A stretch of DNA of 64,000 bases from CAZFZT01 sp964523675 (lineage in GTDB: Bacteria; Planctomycetota; Phycisphaerae; Phycisphaerales; SM1A02), in the NCBI GenBank assembly GCA_964523675.1, contig CAZFZT010000002.1, positions 37,375-101,374 of the forward strand, written 5' to 3'. Below, in pieces: positions 25,092-33,874 of this stretch; within the stretch, counting starts at the first letter, position 1; each line of letters begins with the position of its first letter. The position numbers were made by a program, and so were the translations under genes. The notes under the pieces are model-generated. The model searched no databases, was not told where the DNA came from, and saw nothing but the letters and a program-made list of their open reading frames with translations.

Positions 25092-28028
25092 TCATGCGTC
25101 CGTCTCCAGCGCCGCTTCTTGATCAGCTCTGCCCAGCACGTTGGTCTGGCAGATATTGGCGAAGTCGTCGAAAGCCGCATTGAAGTCGTCGTTCATCATG
25201 AAATGACCGGCGCGAATGTTGCGCACGACTTCTCTTGCCGCATCAATTGCTTCCTCAAGTTGCTCGTCGGTCCAGCGGGCCGCGCAGAACTCCACCGCCT
25301 TGACGTCCTTCGGCAGGTTGATGTAGCCCAGCTGAATGTCACCGCCATAACCGCACTGCGCGGCCAGATGTCTATAAAGAGGCAGCTGCAGATCGATCCA
25401 CGTGCCGTCGTATCTTTCCTTGCCATGATGGGCTTTCATGGGCGTGTCGCCGCGATCACTAGTCTTGTAATCACTGATTCGGAAACACTCCTCGCCTTCA
25501 TGGAAGTCGATGCGGTCGATGGTGCCGGTGACGACAATCGGTTGCTGATCCGGGAGGTCAAGCGTGCAATCCTGAAGGCGAAACTCGCATTGCACGATCC
25601 GCCATCCCTCGGAGCGCGTGCGCGCCTGAAAGCGGGCGAAGCCCTCGAAACGCCGCGAAAGTCGATCGAGCTGGATGCGCACCGCCGGCGGGGGGCGCTT
25701 TCCGTAGCGGTTTGCAGCGATGCGATTGAGTTGATCGGCAAGGTGCTTGTAGATTTGCTCAGGATCCGTACACTCGCGCGCGGACTCATCATTGCCGAAG
25801 TGCTGAAGGACTTCGTGAGCGAGAATGCCGAAGGCGAGAGGATCAAGTTCGTCGCCGTCATCACCGATCGATTCGAGCCGTTCGACATTCGCAAGGTACC
25901 ACCGAAACGGGCACTGGAGGTACTGGCGGAATGCGGTGACACGGATGCGTGCAAGCGGTTGTGGGTCGTTGAGCGGCTGATAGACCTTAAACTCACATCG
26001 TGCCGCGGCAGCTGGCGCGCCGATCGGCACTGGCCGATGGAGGGCCCTGTGCTCATCGGATAAGCGCAGCACGCGCGCGGGCAGGTGCTGTGCATCGCAG
26101 GCGAGGAGCAGGCGGCTGGGCGTGAGCGGATCGCCTTCCGGACCGCGCCGTCCCGCGATCAGCGTCAGACTGCGGCTCCGGTCGATGGCATGGAGCAGAT
26201 ACGCGTCCCGCGCATAGCGCGTTTCGCTCGTCTGGAGTCCGAGCGCGCCGCGCAGCGCATTGGGCAGGAACTCATCCGACGTGATCGACTGAGGTACGGA
26301 GCCGTCATTGACGCCCATGACAATGAGGTTCGGCGCAGCATCATGGTGCAACTCAAGCCAGCCCAGCGCTTCAATATCGCCTTCGTGCGGATGTATCGCA
26401 AGCGATTGCTCTGAGCATGCGAGCAGAAGCAGCGTCAAGGCGGTGGCTGCGTCGCACTGTGGCTGCAATTGCTGGTCGATCGCAGCAAGTTCCTCCAGCG
26501 CATCGCGGATACCGGTGCACGCTTCGCGCCCCGCTGCATAGGGTCGGCGCAGTTGTGCGTCGCTGGGATGATGAACAGTGTTGTAATACACTGCTTCGAG
26601 GATGCTCAGTGTTGGCGCTATCCAATCACTGAGTGGCCGTTTATCTTGAGATCGAAGCGGACCCACCAGATCACACACGGCGTCGTGGATCTGCTTGAGC
26701 TGTATGCGGCTCTCAGGATCGCCGAGCCAGTCGCCGGTGAAGCGCTTGTGGAGGTGGTCGCTGAAGTAGCGATCGGAGAGGGTGAGCCAAGCACGGGTGC
26801 CGCCCTCGATGGTCGAAGCATGGATCGGCTGCGCACGGAGCCAGTGTTCAAGATCAGGATGGCGCAGCAGCGCAGCGAACGGAGCAAAACGCTGCTCGGC
26901 AACCCAGTCTCGAATGGCCTCGATGAGCCGATAAGGCGGTGTTTGCGAGAGGGATGTCGCTTCGGCCCGGTGGATGCCGATGCCCGTCCACTCAGCGGCG
27001 CGCTGAAGTGGCTCCGCAAGCAGTTCATCCCCAAGGCCGATCGTGATGGAGTCAGCAGGCGCGCCTCGGTGAAACGCAGCAAGTCGCTCCAGGACAGCTT
27101 GGGCCTGATCGTCAGGGCGATCGGCGATGATGATCTGCTCTTCTCGGAGATCAATCATGCTGTTCGCCCACTTGTCAGGAATGATGCAGCCAAGATCGTC
27201 GAAGCGGTCGCTTAACTCTTCGGGCGCGTGGATGAAAGCGGTGATGTCGGCCCGAACTGCGCTGGTGAGTGCGAGACGCTGCAGGCGGTTGAGTTCGGTG
27301 ACGGCGATCAGGACCAGGTCGAGCGGCGCACGGGTTGCACGCTCGCTGAGGGAATGGAGTTTCTGCGCTTCGGTAAGCGCCTCGAGACGTGCCTGGTGCG
27401 CGTCTTGAAGACCAGCGTTGGCGAGCGTTTCAATGTATCTTTGATAAATCTGATCGAGCGCATTCCAGCGATCTGTTTCGCCGAAGAGTTCAAGGCGCGC
27501 GGCCCGATCAGCAACATCCTTGAAGTGCAGCAGAGACCCGGCGAGTTCGGCGTGCAGGCCTTCAATCCGGCGCGCAAGCGTGTGCCACGCGAGCAGGTCG
27601 TCAGCGGCCGGCGGCTTGGGCACGAGCGGCTGAACCGTTTCCAAGTCACACGACTGCAGTGCGCGCACCCATGCAAAGCGGCGTTCCTCCGGCGTGGCGA
27701 TCGGTTTCGGCTGCTCCGGATCGCAAAGTACCTCAGGTAGCGCGCCCGGCGTAACTAGACGAGGCGGAATGAGCGCGACGTCTTCCTCATCACACCGATG
27801 CAGGAGCGCTTCGAGGAGGACGCGACCAGCTCGGCGGCCGGGTGTCACACACAATACCTGTTCTAGATCGCACACGCCGGCGCGAGACGATCCAGCGTTG
27901 AGCAACCACCGCGCTGCGGCCGGGACCAGCGGCTGCGACCAATCGACCCATTCCCGGTGTGTGCGCGGCGGGCTCACAGCTGCACTATACCAGCGCACGC
28001 CTTGCTCCCACAAACGCACAACGCCCAC
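25092..28028 (-). CDS. addB: AddB-type nuclease/helicase-like subunit
   Basis: This protein is about 978 residues from a GTG at 28028; a GTG in VSPPRTHREW is an alternative start. The N-terminus has TPGRRAGRVLLEALL, as in the alphaproteobacterial type of AddB that lacks a full Walker A. The C-terminus has a nuclease domain with QCPFRWYLANVERL, GTIDRIDFHEG and ISDYKTSDRG, the PD-(D/E)XK core. AddB and AddA together replace RecBCD. The set of four cysteines that binds an iron-sulfur cluster in Firmicutes AddB is not evident. The gene lies directly upstream of addA. Confidence 0.85.
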   Translation of the reverse strand: MGVVRLWEQGVRWYSAAVSPPRTHREWVDWSQPLVPAAARWLLNAGSSRAGVCDLEQVLCVTPGRRAGRVLLEALLHRCDEEDVALIPPRLVTPGALPEVLCDPEQPKPIATPEERRFAWVRALQSCDLETVQPLVPKPPAADDLLAWHTLARRIEGLHAELAGSLLHFKDVADRAARLELFGETDRWNALDQIYQRYIETLANAGLQDAHQARLEALTEAQKLHSLSERATRAPLDLVLIAVTELNRLQRLALTSAVRADITAFIHAPEELSDRFDDLGCIIPDKWANSMIDLREEQIIIADRPDDQAQAVLERLAAFHRGAPADSITIGLGDELLAEPLQRAAEWTGIGIHRAEATSLSQTPPYRLIEAIRDWVAEQRFAPFAALLRHPDLEHWLRAQPIHASTIEGGTRAWLTLSDRYFSDHLHKRFTGDWLGDPESRIQLKQIHDAVCDLVGPLRSQDKRPLSDWIAPTLSILEAVYYNTVHHPSDAQLRRPYAAGREACTGIRDALEELAAIDQQLQPQCDAATALTLLLLACSEQSLAIHPHEGDIEALGWLELHHDAAPNLIVMGVNDGSVPQSITSDEFLPNALRGALGLQTSETRYARDAYLLHAIDRSRSLTLIAGRRGPEGDPLTPSRLLLACDAQHLPARVLRLSDEHRALHRPVPIGAPAAAARCEFKVYQPLNDPQPLARIRVTAFRQYLQCPFRWYLANVERLESIGDDGDELDPLAFGILAHEVLQHFGNDESARECTDPEQIYKHLADQLNRIAANRYGKRPPPAVRIQLDRLSRRFEGFARFQARTRSEGWRIVQCEFRLQDCTLDLPDQQPIVVTGTIDRIDFHEGEECFRISDYKTSDRGDTPMKAHHGKERYDGTWIDLQLPLYRHLAAQCGYGGDIQLGYINLPKDVKAVEFCAARWTDEQLEEAIDAAREVVRNIRAGHFMMNDDFNAAFDDFANICQTNVLGRADQEAALETDA

Positions 28029-28070
28029 CGACTGGTGGGCGCTGCACGATACGAAAAGGATGTCTGCCGA

Positions 28071-31000
28071 TCAGTTGTGGCTGGATTCGGGCTGGTTTTC
28101 GTGGAGAAAGAGGAACGATGGCAGCCCGCCGCCGCCGATGGCGTCAGCGTTGTAGATGTACTGCGCGTCGAGCGCTTTCTCGATACGCACGCGCGCCTCG
28201 TCGAGGTGCGCCATGGTGTAGGCGTCGAGCCGACTACCGTGCCGCTCGAGCGTGCGGTCGATCTTGCCTTTCAGATCGCGCAGCTTGAAGACGCTCAGGT
28301 TCGCAATCGGCTTGCTTGCGATACCCATGCTGGAGTTCGGCATGGAAAGATCGATCAGCCGCTTGAGCACTTCTGACTGCAGGTTGCGGCGCAGCGATGA
28401 GATCATCGGGTTGGCCGCGGTGTACTGCCTGGCAGCGGGTCGATCGATCTCAGACCACGCAGCGTCCGTGATGCCGTCGAGCACCTCGGGGAGCGTGAGA
28501 GCACCTTCGCCGTTCGCACGGAATTCATTGTCGAAGACGCGCCGCAAGGATGTTGGATTGAGGATCATCGTCAGAGCAGAGGCCTGAATCGACATGATGC
28601 GGTCATGCACCGGCCAGGTGTTGTCTTCATAGATCGAGTTGAAGCCGCCTGAGTCCCACCATTTGTCAATGGTCATGTGGGAGAGCAGGTCGTCGGTCAG
28701 GCCGAACGCATCGTCTCGGAACGTGTTCTCAATGACGAAGTTGAGTGCCCGGCGCTGCTGCTCGGACGAGATGCTCTCGATGGGGGCTCGACCTGCGGGA
28801 TCGCCCTTCTGGTCGCGGTTGATGCTTGAGCCGCCGATCCAGTTTGCAGCAATGCTCACTGCGCCGAGTTGCCGGCTCAGAAGAATCTCGTAGCCGCGTC
28901 GTGCTTTCGACCAGGAATCGCCGTCCTTGACGACACGGTCGAGCAACTGACCGCGGAGGTGCTGCACGAGGCGCATTTGCGATTCTGAATACTCCAAGGG
29001 GTTGCTGCCGAAGTCGAACCGACGGGCCAGTGGATCGGGGCCCCAGGTGTCTTCATCGGTGGCATACGCGAGCTCCGGATCGCCGACGCGCTTGAGGACG
29101 TTCTTGTGATTGTCAAAGGTGTAGCCGTATTCGATGGCCCAGTAGTCATAGGGTCCAATGGTGACCATGGAATACTCGCCCTGCACCGGTCCATCACCGA
29201 AGTTGATGTTGATGGGGTTGTAATCCATCACGGAGCCGGTGATTGCCTTGCCCTTGTGCTCAGGTGAGTTGACCTGTTCAGTGGAGTAAATGCCGGAGGC
29301 CCTGAAATTATGGCGCAGGCCAAGGGTGTGGCCGACTTCGTGCATGACCAGATCCCGCAGGAGCGGGCCGACGAACCACTCCGGCATCCCGTCGAGCGAG
29401 TCACGCGGCTCAGTCTTCGGCTTGGGTGAATCATCCTCGGACTCATCGTCCTCGTCATCGTCTTGTTTGGCCTTGTCGGCTTGAGCAAGAAGTTCGAGGT
29501 CGCGTGCACTTGCTTCCACAATCGGCATGTATGACGTGGAGACGGGACGTGCAGTGCGATCAAATGCGATCGGCAGGCGTCGGCCGGAGAACATGACCGT
29601 GCCGCTCATTGACTCGCCGGCAATCTTCAGGTCGAACTCAACGCGGCCCATCTCGGGCACTTCGCCGTAGAGAAGCAGACTTCGATCATCGGCGTCGTAG
29701 TTCCCTGCCACAGTGATGGAGCCGGCATATGCATCCACAGTGCCGGTGACGGAGTTGTCCTCGTGGCGAGTGAGGGTGAGCGTAACGTCGATCTCGCCGC
29801 CCATCTCGGGCACATTGACGGCACCGGTCCAGGTACCGCCGACAGGATCATCATCAGCTGTGACCTTCTCGAAGCGGAGGTTGGTGATTTCCTCAATGAG
29901 TTCAGGACCGAGGCGCATCATCGCGATGTCGAGTGACTTGGCCAAGGCGCTCATGCACATGCCGTTCACCTGACTGACGCGGCCGGCCAGTCCGTCGTAG
30001 GGCGTCTGGCCCATGAGCTGTGGGTTGCTGTTCATCGCTGGATGAGCGCTGAAGCGATGGATGCCGCGCGTGGCTCGCTGCGCCTGGATGGCTTTGATGA
30101 CGCTGTCCCTTTCTGCAGGGGGGGCGAGGCGGACGCGCGGATCCCATTCCGGACGCGTCTCAAGCCAGGCATAGGTATCCGGTCCGAAGCCCTCCATCGC
30201 GATCTCGGGAATCAGTTGACGCCATGCGTTGGCCCAACTGGTGATGAAGCCCTCATCGAGGACGACATCAGCGTCGAGAATCTGTCCTGTTCGAGGATCA
30301 ACACGCGATGGACCAATGGCGAAACCCATGCCCGCGTTTGTCCAGAGGACGAAGTTGTAACGAGCGTCAGCCGGATCGATGTCCATGTAGGCGCCGGTCC
30401 GGGAATCCTGTTGGCGGACTTCAACAGCATCGATGATGCCGATTTTTTCAAACGCCTTGTTCCACTCGAGGATGCCTTCGCGCACCCAGCGTCGATATCG
30501 AATCGGCGTGGTGTGCTCGACATAGAAGACGATCGGTTGTTTGGGCGGGCTGAGCTTCAGTGAAGGATCGGCCTTTTCGAGGTGCCATCGATTGACGTAA
30601 CGCACCCACGGCGTGTCCTTTGACGCATCGCCGATGTCGCGATACGTGGTGGTGAAGAACCCGACGCGGTTGTCCGCCTCACGCGGCTTGTAGCCGGTAC
30701 TGCCGGGCGATGGCAACGCGCTGATGGAGTAATGAATGTTGACGATCCTGCCATCGACTGCCGGCAGCTCAAAGCCGACTTCGATGTTCTGCGGGAACGT
30801 CTTGGCGGTCGCAATCTGGGCGAGATGGCGTCGGAACGCGCCGGAGCGGCCGAAGAAGGTTGTGGCATTTCCAAGCAGCCAATCAGTGGCATTGATTACG
30901 ACGCCGCCGTTTGGTCCCTGTGCCGCAATCGGCATGTCAAGGATGATGCGATCGGTGAAGACTCGCTCTTTGCCGTGGCGGGACTCCGCATCGCCGGACG

Positions 31001-31469
31001 TTCGAACCTGGAAGTTCGGTTCGATCAGGGCGAGGCGCTTGTCAAACCGCTTCCACTTGGCATACATGTCGCCGAACTGCACACCCGCGGTGGGAATGCC
31101 ACCGGTAATGGTGTAGGCGATGAAGAGGTCCTGACTTTCGAAAGTTCCAGGCAGCTCGATGAGAATCTGCGCATCGCGCTTGCGAACCCACATGTTGTAA
31201 AGCGGCCGCTTGTCATCAGTCGTTGAGATGACTTGTTCAAAATCCTTGGCAATGTCGTCAAACTTCGGGAGGTCACTGCCGCCGCCCTGACCACGCGCCA
31301 TGGCAGCCATTCGCGCGGCCGCAGCTGCGGGAATGGATTGCTCGTTGAGCCCGGGGTCATCTGTGGGCTGCTCGATATCTGCCAACGCAAGACATGGTCC
31401 ACTGACAACGGCAGCTGCGCAGATCGTCGAGGCGAGAATGCGATTTCGTGTTGATTGCATGAGGAACAT
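28071..31469 (-). CDS. Secreted zinc-dependent met-zincin metalloprotease
   Basis: This protein has about 1132 residues. ATGs at 31469 and 31460 both precede a signal peptide (RNRILASTICAAAVVSGPCLALA). The zinc motif HEVGHTLGLRHNF with the following Met-turn region identifies the large DUF5117/DUF4953 met-zincin family found in planctomycetes and Bacteroidetes. The order is an N-terminal DUF5117-like beta region, the catalytic domain and a C-terminal helical domain. Between the early catalytic part and the zinc motif there is an about 100-residue beta-rich insert (GGTWTGAVNVPEMGGEIDV) followed by an acidic linker (DDDEDDESEDDSPKP). The substrate is unknown. It ends 42 bp from the addB start and is divergent from the next protease gene. 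Confidence 0.85.
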   Translation of the reverse strand: MFLMQSTRNRILASTICAAAVVSGPCLALADIEQPTDDPGLNEQSIPAAAAARMAAMARGQGGGSDLPKFDDIAKDFEQVISTTDDKRPLYNMWVRKRDAQILIELPGTFESQDLFIAYTITGGIPTAGVQFGDMYAKWKRFDKRLALIEPNFQVRTSGDAESRHGKERVFTDRIILDMPIAAQGPNGGVVINATDWLLGNATTFFGRSGAFRRHLAQIATAKTFPQNIEVGFELPAVDGRIVNIHYSISALPSPGSTGYKPREADNRVGFFTTTYRDIGDASKDTPWVRYVNRWHLEKADPSLKLSPPKQPIVFYVEHTTPIRYRRWVREGILEWNKAFEKIGIIDAVEVRQQDSRTGAYMDIDPADARYNFVLWTNAGMGFAIGPSRVDPRTGQILDADVVLDEGFITSWANAWRQLIPEIAMEGFGPDTYAWLETRPEWDPRVRLAPPAERDSVIKAIQAQRATRGIHRFSAHPAMNSNPQLMGQTPYDGLAGRVSQVNGMCMSALAKSLDIAMMRLGPELIEEITNLRFEKVTADDDPVGGTWTGAVNVPEMGGEIDVTLTLTRHEDNSVTGTVDAYAGSITVAGNYDADDRSLLLYGEVPEMGRVEFDLKIAGESMSGTVMFSGRRLPIAFDRTARPVSTSYMPIVEASARDLELLAQADKAKQDDDEDDESEDDSPKPKTEPRDSLDGMPEWFVGPLLRDLVMHEVGHTLGLRHNFRASGIYSTEQVNSPEHKGKAITGSVMDYNPININFGDGPVQGEYSMVTIGPYDYWAIEYGYTFDNHKNVLKRVGDPELAYATDEDTWGPDPLARRFDFGSNPLEYSESQMRLVQHLRGQLLDRVVKDGDSWSKARRGYEILLSRQLGAVSIAANWIGGSSINRDQKGDPAGRAPIESISSEQQRRALNFVIENTFRDDAFGLTDDLLSHMTIDKWWDSGGFNSIYEDNTWPVHDRIMSIQASALTMILNPTSLRRVFDNEFRANGEGALTLPEVLDGITDAAWSEIDRPAARQYTAANPMISSLRRNLQSEVLKRLIDLSMPNSSMGIASKPIANLSVFKLRDLKGKIDRTLERHGSRLDAYTMAHLDEARVRIEKALDAQYIYNADAIGGGGLPSFLFLHENQPESSHN

Positions 31470-31944
31470 CCGGTGCAGAAGGATTGACGGAGAGGGGCCC
31501 CAGAAGGCGGGACCACGTCGCGGAGTATCGGGAAACAACCGCAGCCGACCCGAACATTTCAAACCGTCTCCTGACGCCTCGGTTGCGGGGGCCGCGCCGC
31601 ATCGGCGATCGCCGAAAGGAAGGCGGAACTTTGGTCCCGAAGAGGCATCAAACTGCAGAGACGGTTAGAACCGATTATAGGACGGCGAACCTACGCTGGG
31701 TGTTCTCATGGGCCTACGAACGGCCGTGGTTTTCTCCGCCGTAGGGTCTTCTAAAGCGATTTTCGTTGGCGAGTTCGCCAACTATGAAGTAAGATTTCGA
31801 GTCAGGACAACGGATCTGTCCGAATAGGTTGCTTTTCCTCTAGAGACGGCAGCTTGCGGGGTTTGGGGCACGCTACGCCCCTCCTGGCTCATCGAGGCAG
31901 GATGTCCATGTTTCACCAGAATGGGGGTGCGACAAGGAGACCTG
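31470..31944. other. Gene-free divergent region between metalloprotease genes
   Basis: No convincing coding sequence was seen in these 475 bp. The region separates divergent protease genes and should hold promoters for both. Besides the promoter/palindrome at 31765-31795, it contains small hairpin-capable segments, for example GGGGC-N7-GCCCC near 31864-31885. No known riboswitch was recognised. Confidence 0.6.
31765..31795 (+). promoter_or_regulatory. Candidate promoter with operator-like palindrome
   Basis: A perfect palindrome, GTTGGCGAGTTCGCCAAC (31765-31782), overlaps a TTGGCG -35-like hexamer (31766-31771). Eighteen bases later comes TAAGAT (31790-31795), a -10-like hexamer. The geometry suits a repressor-controlled promoter for the forward protease genes, about 150 bp upstream of the ATG at 31945. 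This is sequence-based inference only. Confidence 0.4.
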
Positions 31945-33825
31945 ATGCCAGAATCCCGCTCGCTCGCTCGTGTTCCACACTTCTCAAGAAGCCCCAAGGC
32001 AGCTGCGCAGGTTACTCTTTTTGGCCTTCTGGTCGTGGCGGTGTTCCTCATCGTCGGCCTGGCGGCGCTACCGGGCGACACCGTATTGGCTGGTGCCGAT
32101 CGGGTAGCGCGTCAAGTGGCGGACTCTGCGGCATTCGAGCATCAAACGCAGCGCCAAGCGGCGGAAGGCGTCGTTGCCGGGCTTAGCGGCGGAGAGGTCG
32201 TGTCAATTGAACTGCCCGATGGACCCGGCGAGTCGTTCTCGTTTGAGATGGCTGTCGAGGCCATCGGGAGCGGAGATCTGGTCACCGTTGAACTTTGGCC
32301 GCACTCCATTCGAGCAGACGGCTTCAAAGTGCGAGTACAGGTAGAAGGCGGCTCCTTTATGGAAGTTGATCCAGGGCCGGAGCGAACGTTGCGCGGCCGA
32401 ATTGCCGAAGTGCCTGGGAGCAGTCTTGCGGGTTCGCTCCTTGATGAGGGTCTTGAAGCGATGATCCTTCTTCCCGACGGCCGGCGATTATGGATCGAAC
32501 CGCTGGCGAATCGAGTCGAAGGCGAAGTGGAGCGAGCATTGCATGTGCTCTACCAGGGCGACGAGGTAACGGACGATTTTGGCGTGTGCGGCGTGACCGA
32601 TCACTTTGTAGGTGGCGATGATGAGGCGCCGCTTGAAGGCGGCATTGCGGGAGGTTCGCCGGTCTGCGTCAAACTAGCGATCGACGCGGACTATCAGTAT
32701 TACCAGCAGCACTCAAACTCTGTGACGAACGTCATCAACGCGGTCACCAACATCATCAATGCGGTCAACGTTCAGTATGAGAACGAAGTCGGGATCATTC
32801 ACAACATCACGGAGATTGTCGTTCGCACCTCGTCCGCTGAAAATCCCTATACGACCAGCAGCGCTGGAACTCTACTCGACCAATTCAAGGCGGAGTGGAA
32901 CAGCAGCCCATTGGTTGGCGTGGATCGCAATATCGCTCATTTGTTCACCGGTCGCAACCTCAACGGCTCCACCATCGGCGTCGCTTACCTGAACACCATT
33001 TGCAACAAGTGGCAGGCATACGGCCTGTCACAGAACATGAATTGGTTTGCGCAGAAGACGGACCTGTGCGCCCATGAAATGGGCCACAACTGGAACGCGA
33101 CCCATTGCTCATGCAACCAGAGTACGATGAATCCGTCGCTGACGAGCGCGAACACGTTCTATGGTCCCGGCTCGAATTCCGTGACGCAGATCATGAGCAA
33201 GGCAAGCAGCGCCTCATGTCCTGCAGCATGCGTGACTCCGCCGTCGAACAATGAATGTAGCGCCAGCCAGTTTGCGCCACTGGGCAGCACATCCTTTAGT
33301 AACGTGGGCGCGACGACCAGCGGACCGCTTGAACCTGGTTGCGGCTTCAGCGGGAACGACAACATTCCGTCGGATGTTTGGTTCCGTCACACTTCCCAAT
33401 GCACGGGCACATTGATTGTCCGCACATGCGGCTCTGACCCCGGCTTTGATACGCGGATTGCTGTCTATCCCCTGACATGTCCGACAGAACCGGGTCAGGT
33501 GATCGAATGCGATGACGATTCGTGCGGAGAACTTTCAGTGGCGCATGTGCCGGTCGTCGAAGGCAATGTTTATCGCATTCGCATTGGCGGCCACAACGGC
33601 GAACAGGGCGAAGGCGTGTTGACGCTCGCATGCGTGCCGGATCAACTGCCGGAGGCGTGCCCCGCGGACCTGACGAGCGACGGCTCGGTGGGCGTGCCTG
33701 ACCTCCTTGACCTCTTGGCCGCTTGGGGGGCCTGTGGCTCGTGCAGCGCTGACCTGACGGACGACGGTTCGGTCGGTGTCCCCGACCTTCTGGAACTACT
33801 AGCAGCGTGGGGCGCCTGCCCCTGA
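31945..33825 (+). CDS. Secreted reprolysin-like metalloprotease with dockerin-like C-terminus (copy 1)
   Basis: ATG 31945 follows AAGGAG with 5-nt spacing; 626 residues. An N-terminal hydrophobic segment (VTLFGLLVVAVFLIVGLAALP) acts as signal peptide or anchor. A propeptide-like beta region follows, then a metzincin catalytic domain with CAHEMGHNWNATHC, which contains HExxHxxxxxH. Next is a beta-sandwich PPC-like domain (about residues 430-560, DVWFRHTSQCTG). Two tandem CPADLTSDGSVGVPDLL-type repeats end in a WGAC motif, the calcium-binding dockerin-like module typical of Phycisphaerae secreted proteins. It is about half identical to the next gene. The C-terminal module suggests surface anchoring or secretion, and the T2SS in this window is a plausible exporter. 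Confidence 0.88.
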   Translation: MPESRSLARVPHFSRSPKAAAQVTLFGLLVVAVFLIVGLAALPGDTVLAGADRVARQVADSAAFEHQTQRQAAEGVVAGLSGGEVVSIELPDGPGESFSFEMAVEAIGSGDLVTVELWPHSIRADGFKVRVQVEGGSFMEVDPGPERTLRGRIAEVPGSSLAGSLLDEGLEAMILLPDGRRLWIEPLANRVEGEVERALHVLYQGDEVTDDFGVCGVTDHFVGGDDEAPLEGGIAGGSPVCVKLAIDADYQYYQQHSNSVTNVINAVTNIINAVNVQYENEVGIIHNITEIVVRTSSAENPYTTSSAGTLLDQFKAEWNSSPLVGVDRNIAHLFTGRNLNGSTIGVAYLNTICNKWQAYGLSQNMNWFAQKTDLCAHEMGHNWNATHCSCNQSTMNPSLTSANTFYGPGSNSVTQIMSKASSASCPAACVTPPSNNECSASQFAPLGSTSFSNVGATTSGPLEPGCGFSGNDNIPSDVWFRHTSQCTGTLIVRTCGSDPGFDTRIAVYPLTCPTEPGQVIECDDDSCGELSVAHVPVVEGNVYRIRIGGHNGEQGEGVLTLACVPDQLPEACPADLTSDGSVGVPDLLDLLAAWGACGSCSADLTDDGSVGVPDLLELLAAWGACP

Positions 33826-33874
33826 TGTTTCGGGAGTGATCTGATTTTCAATAACGATGCGAAAGGGAGAAGGA

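Noticed and set aside
24929..25180. N-terminal extension of AddA
   Set aside because: The added 84 residues are encoded by the CACGGAG inverted repeat and overlap the addB 3' end. MSIGST at 24928 just before the Walker A region is the sensible start.
24828..26063. A 411-codon plus-strand frame opposite addA/addB
   Set aside because: It crosses the intergenic repeat and runs antisense to conserved nuclease motifs, with no domain of its own.
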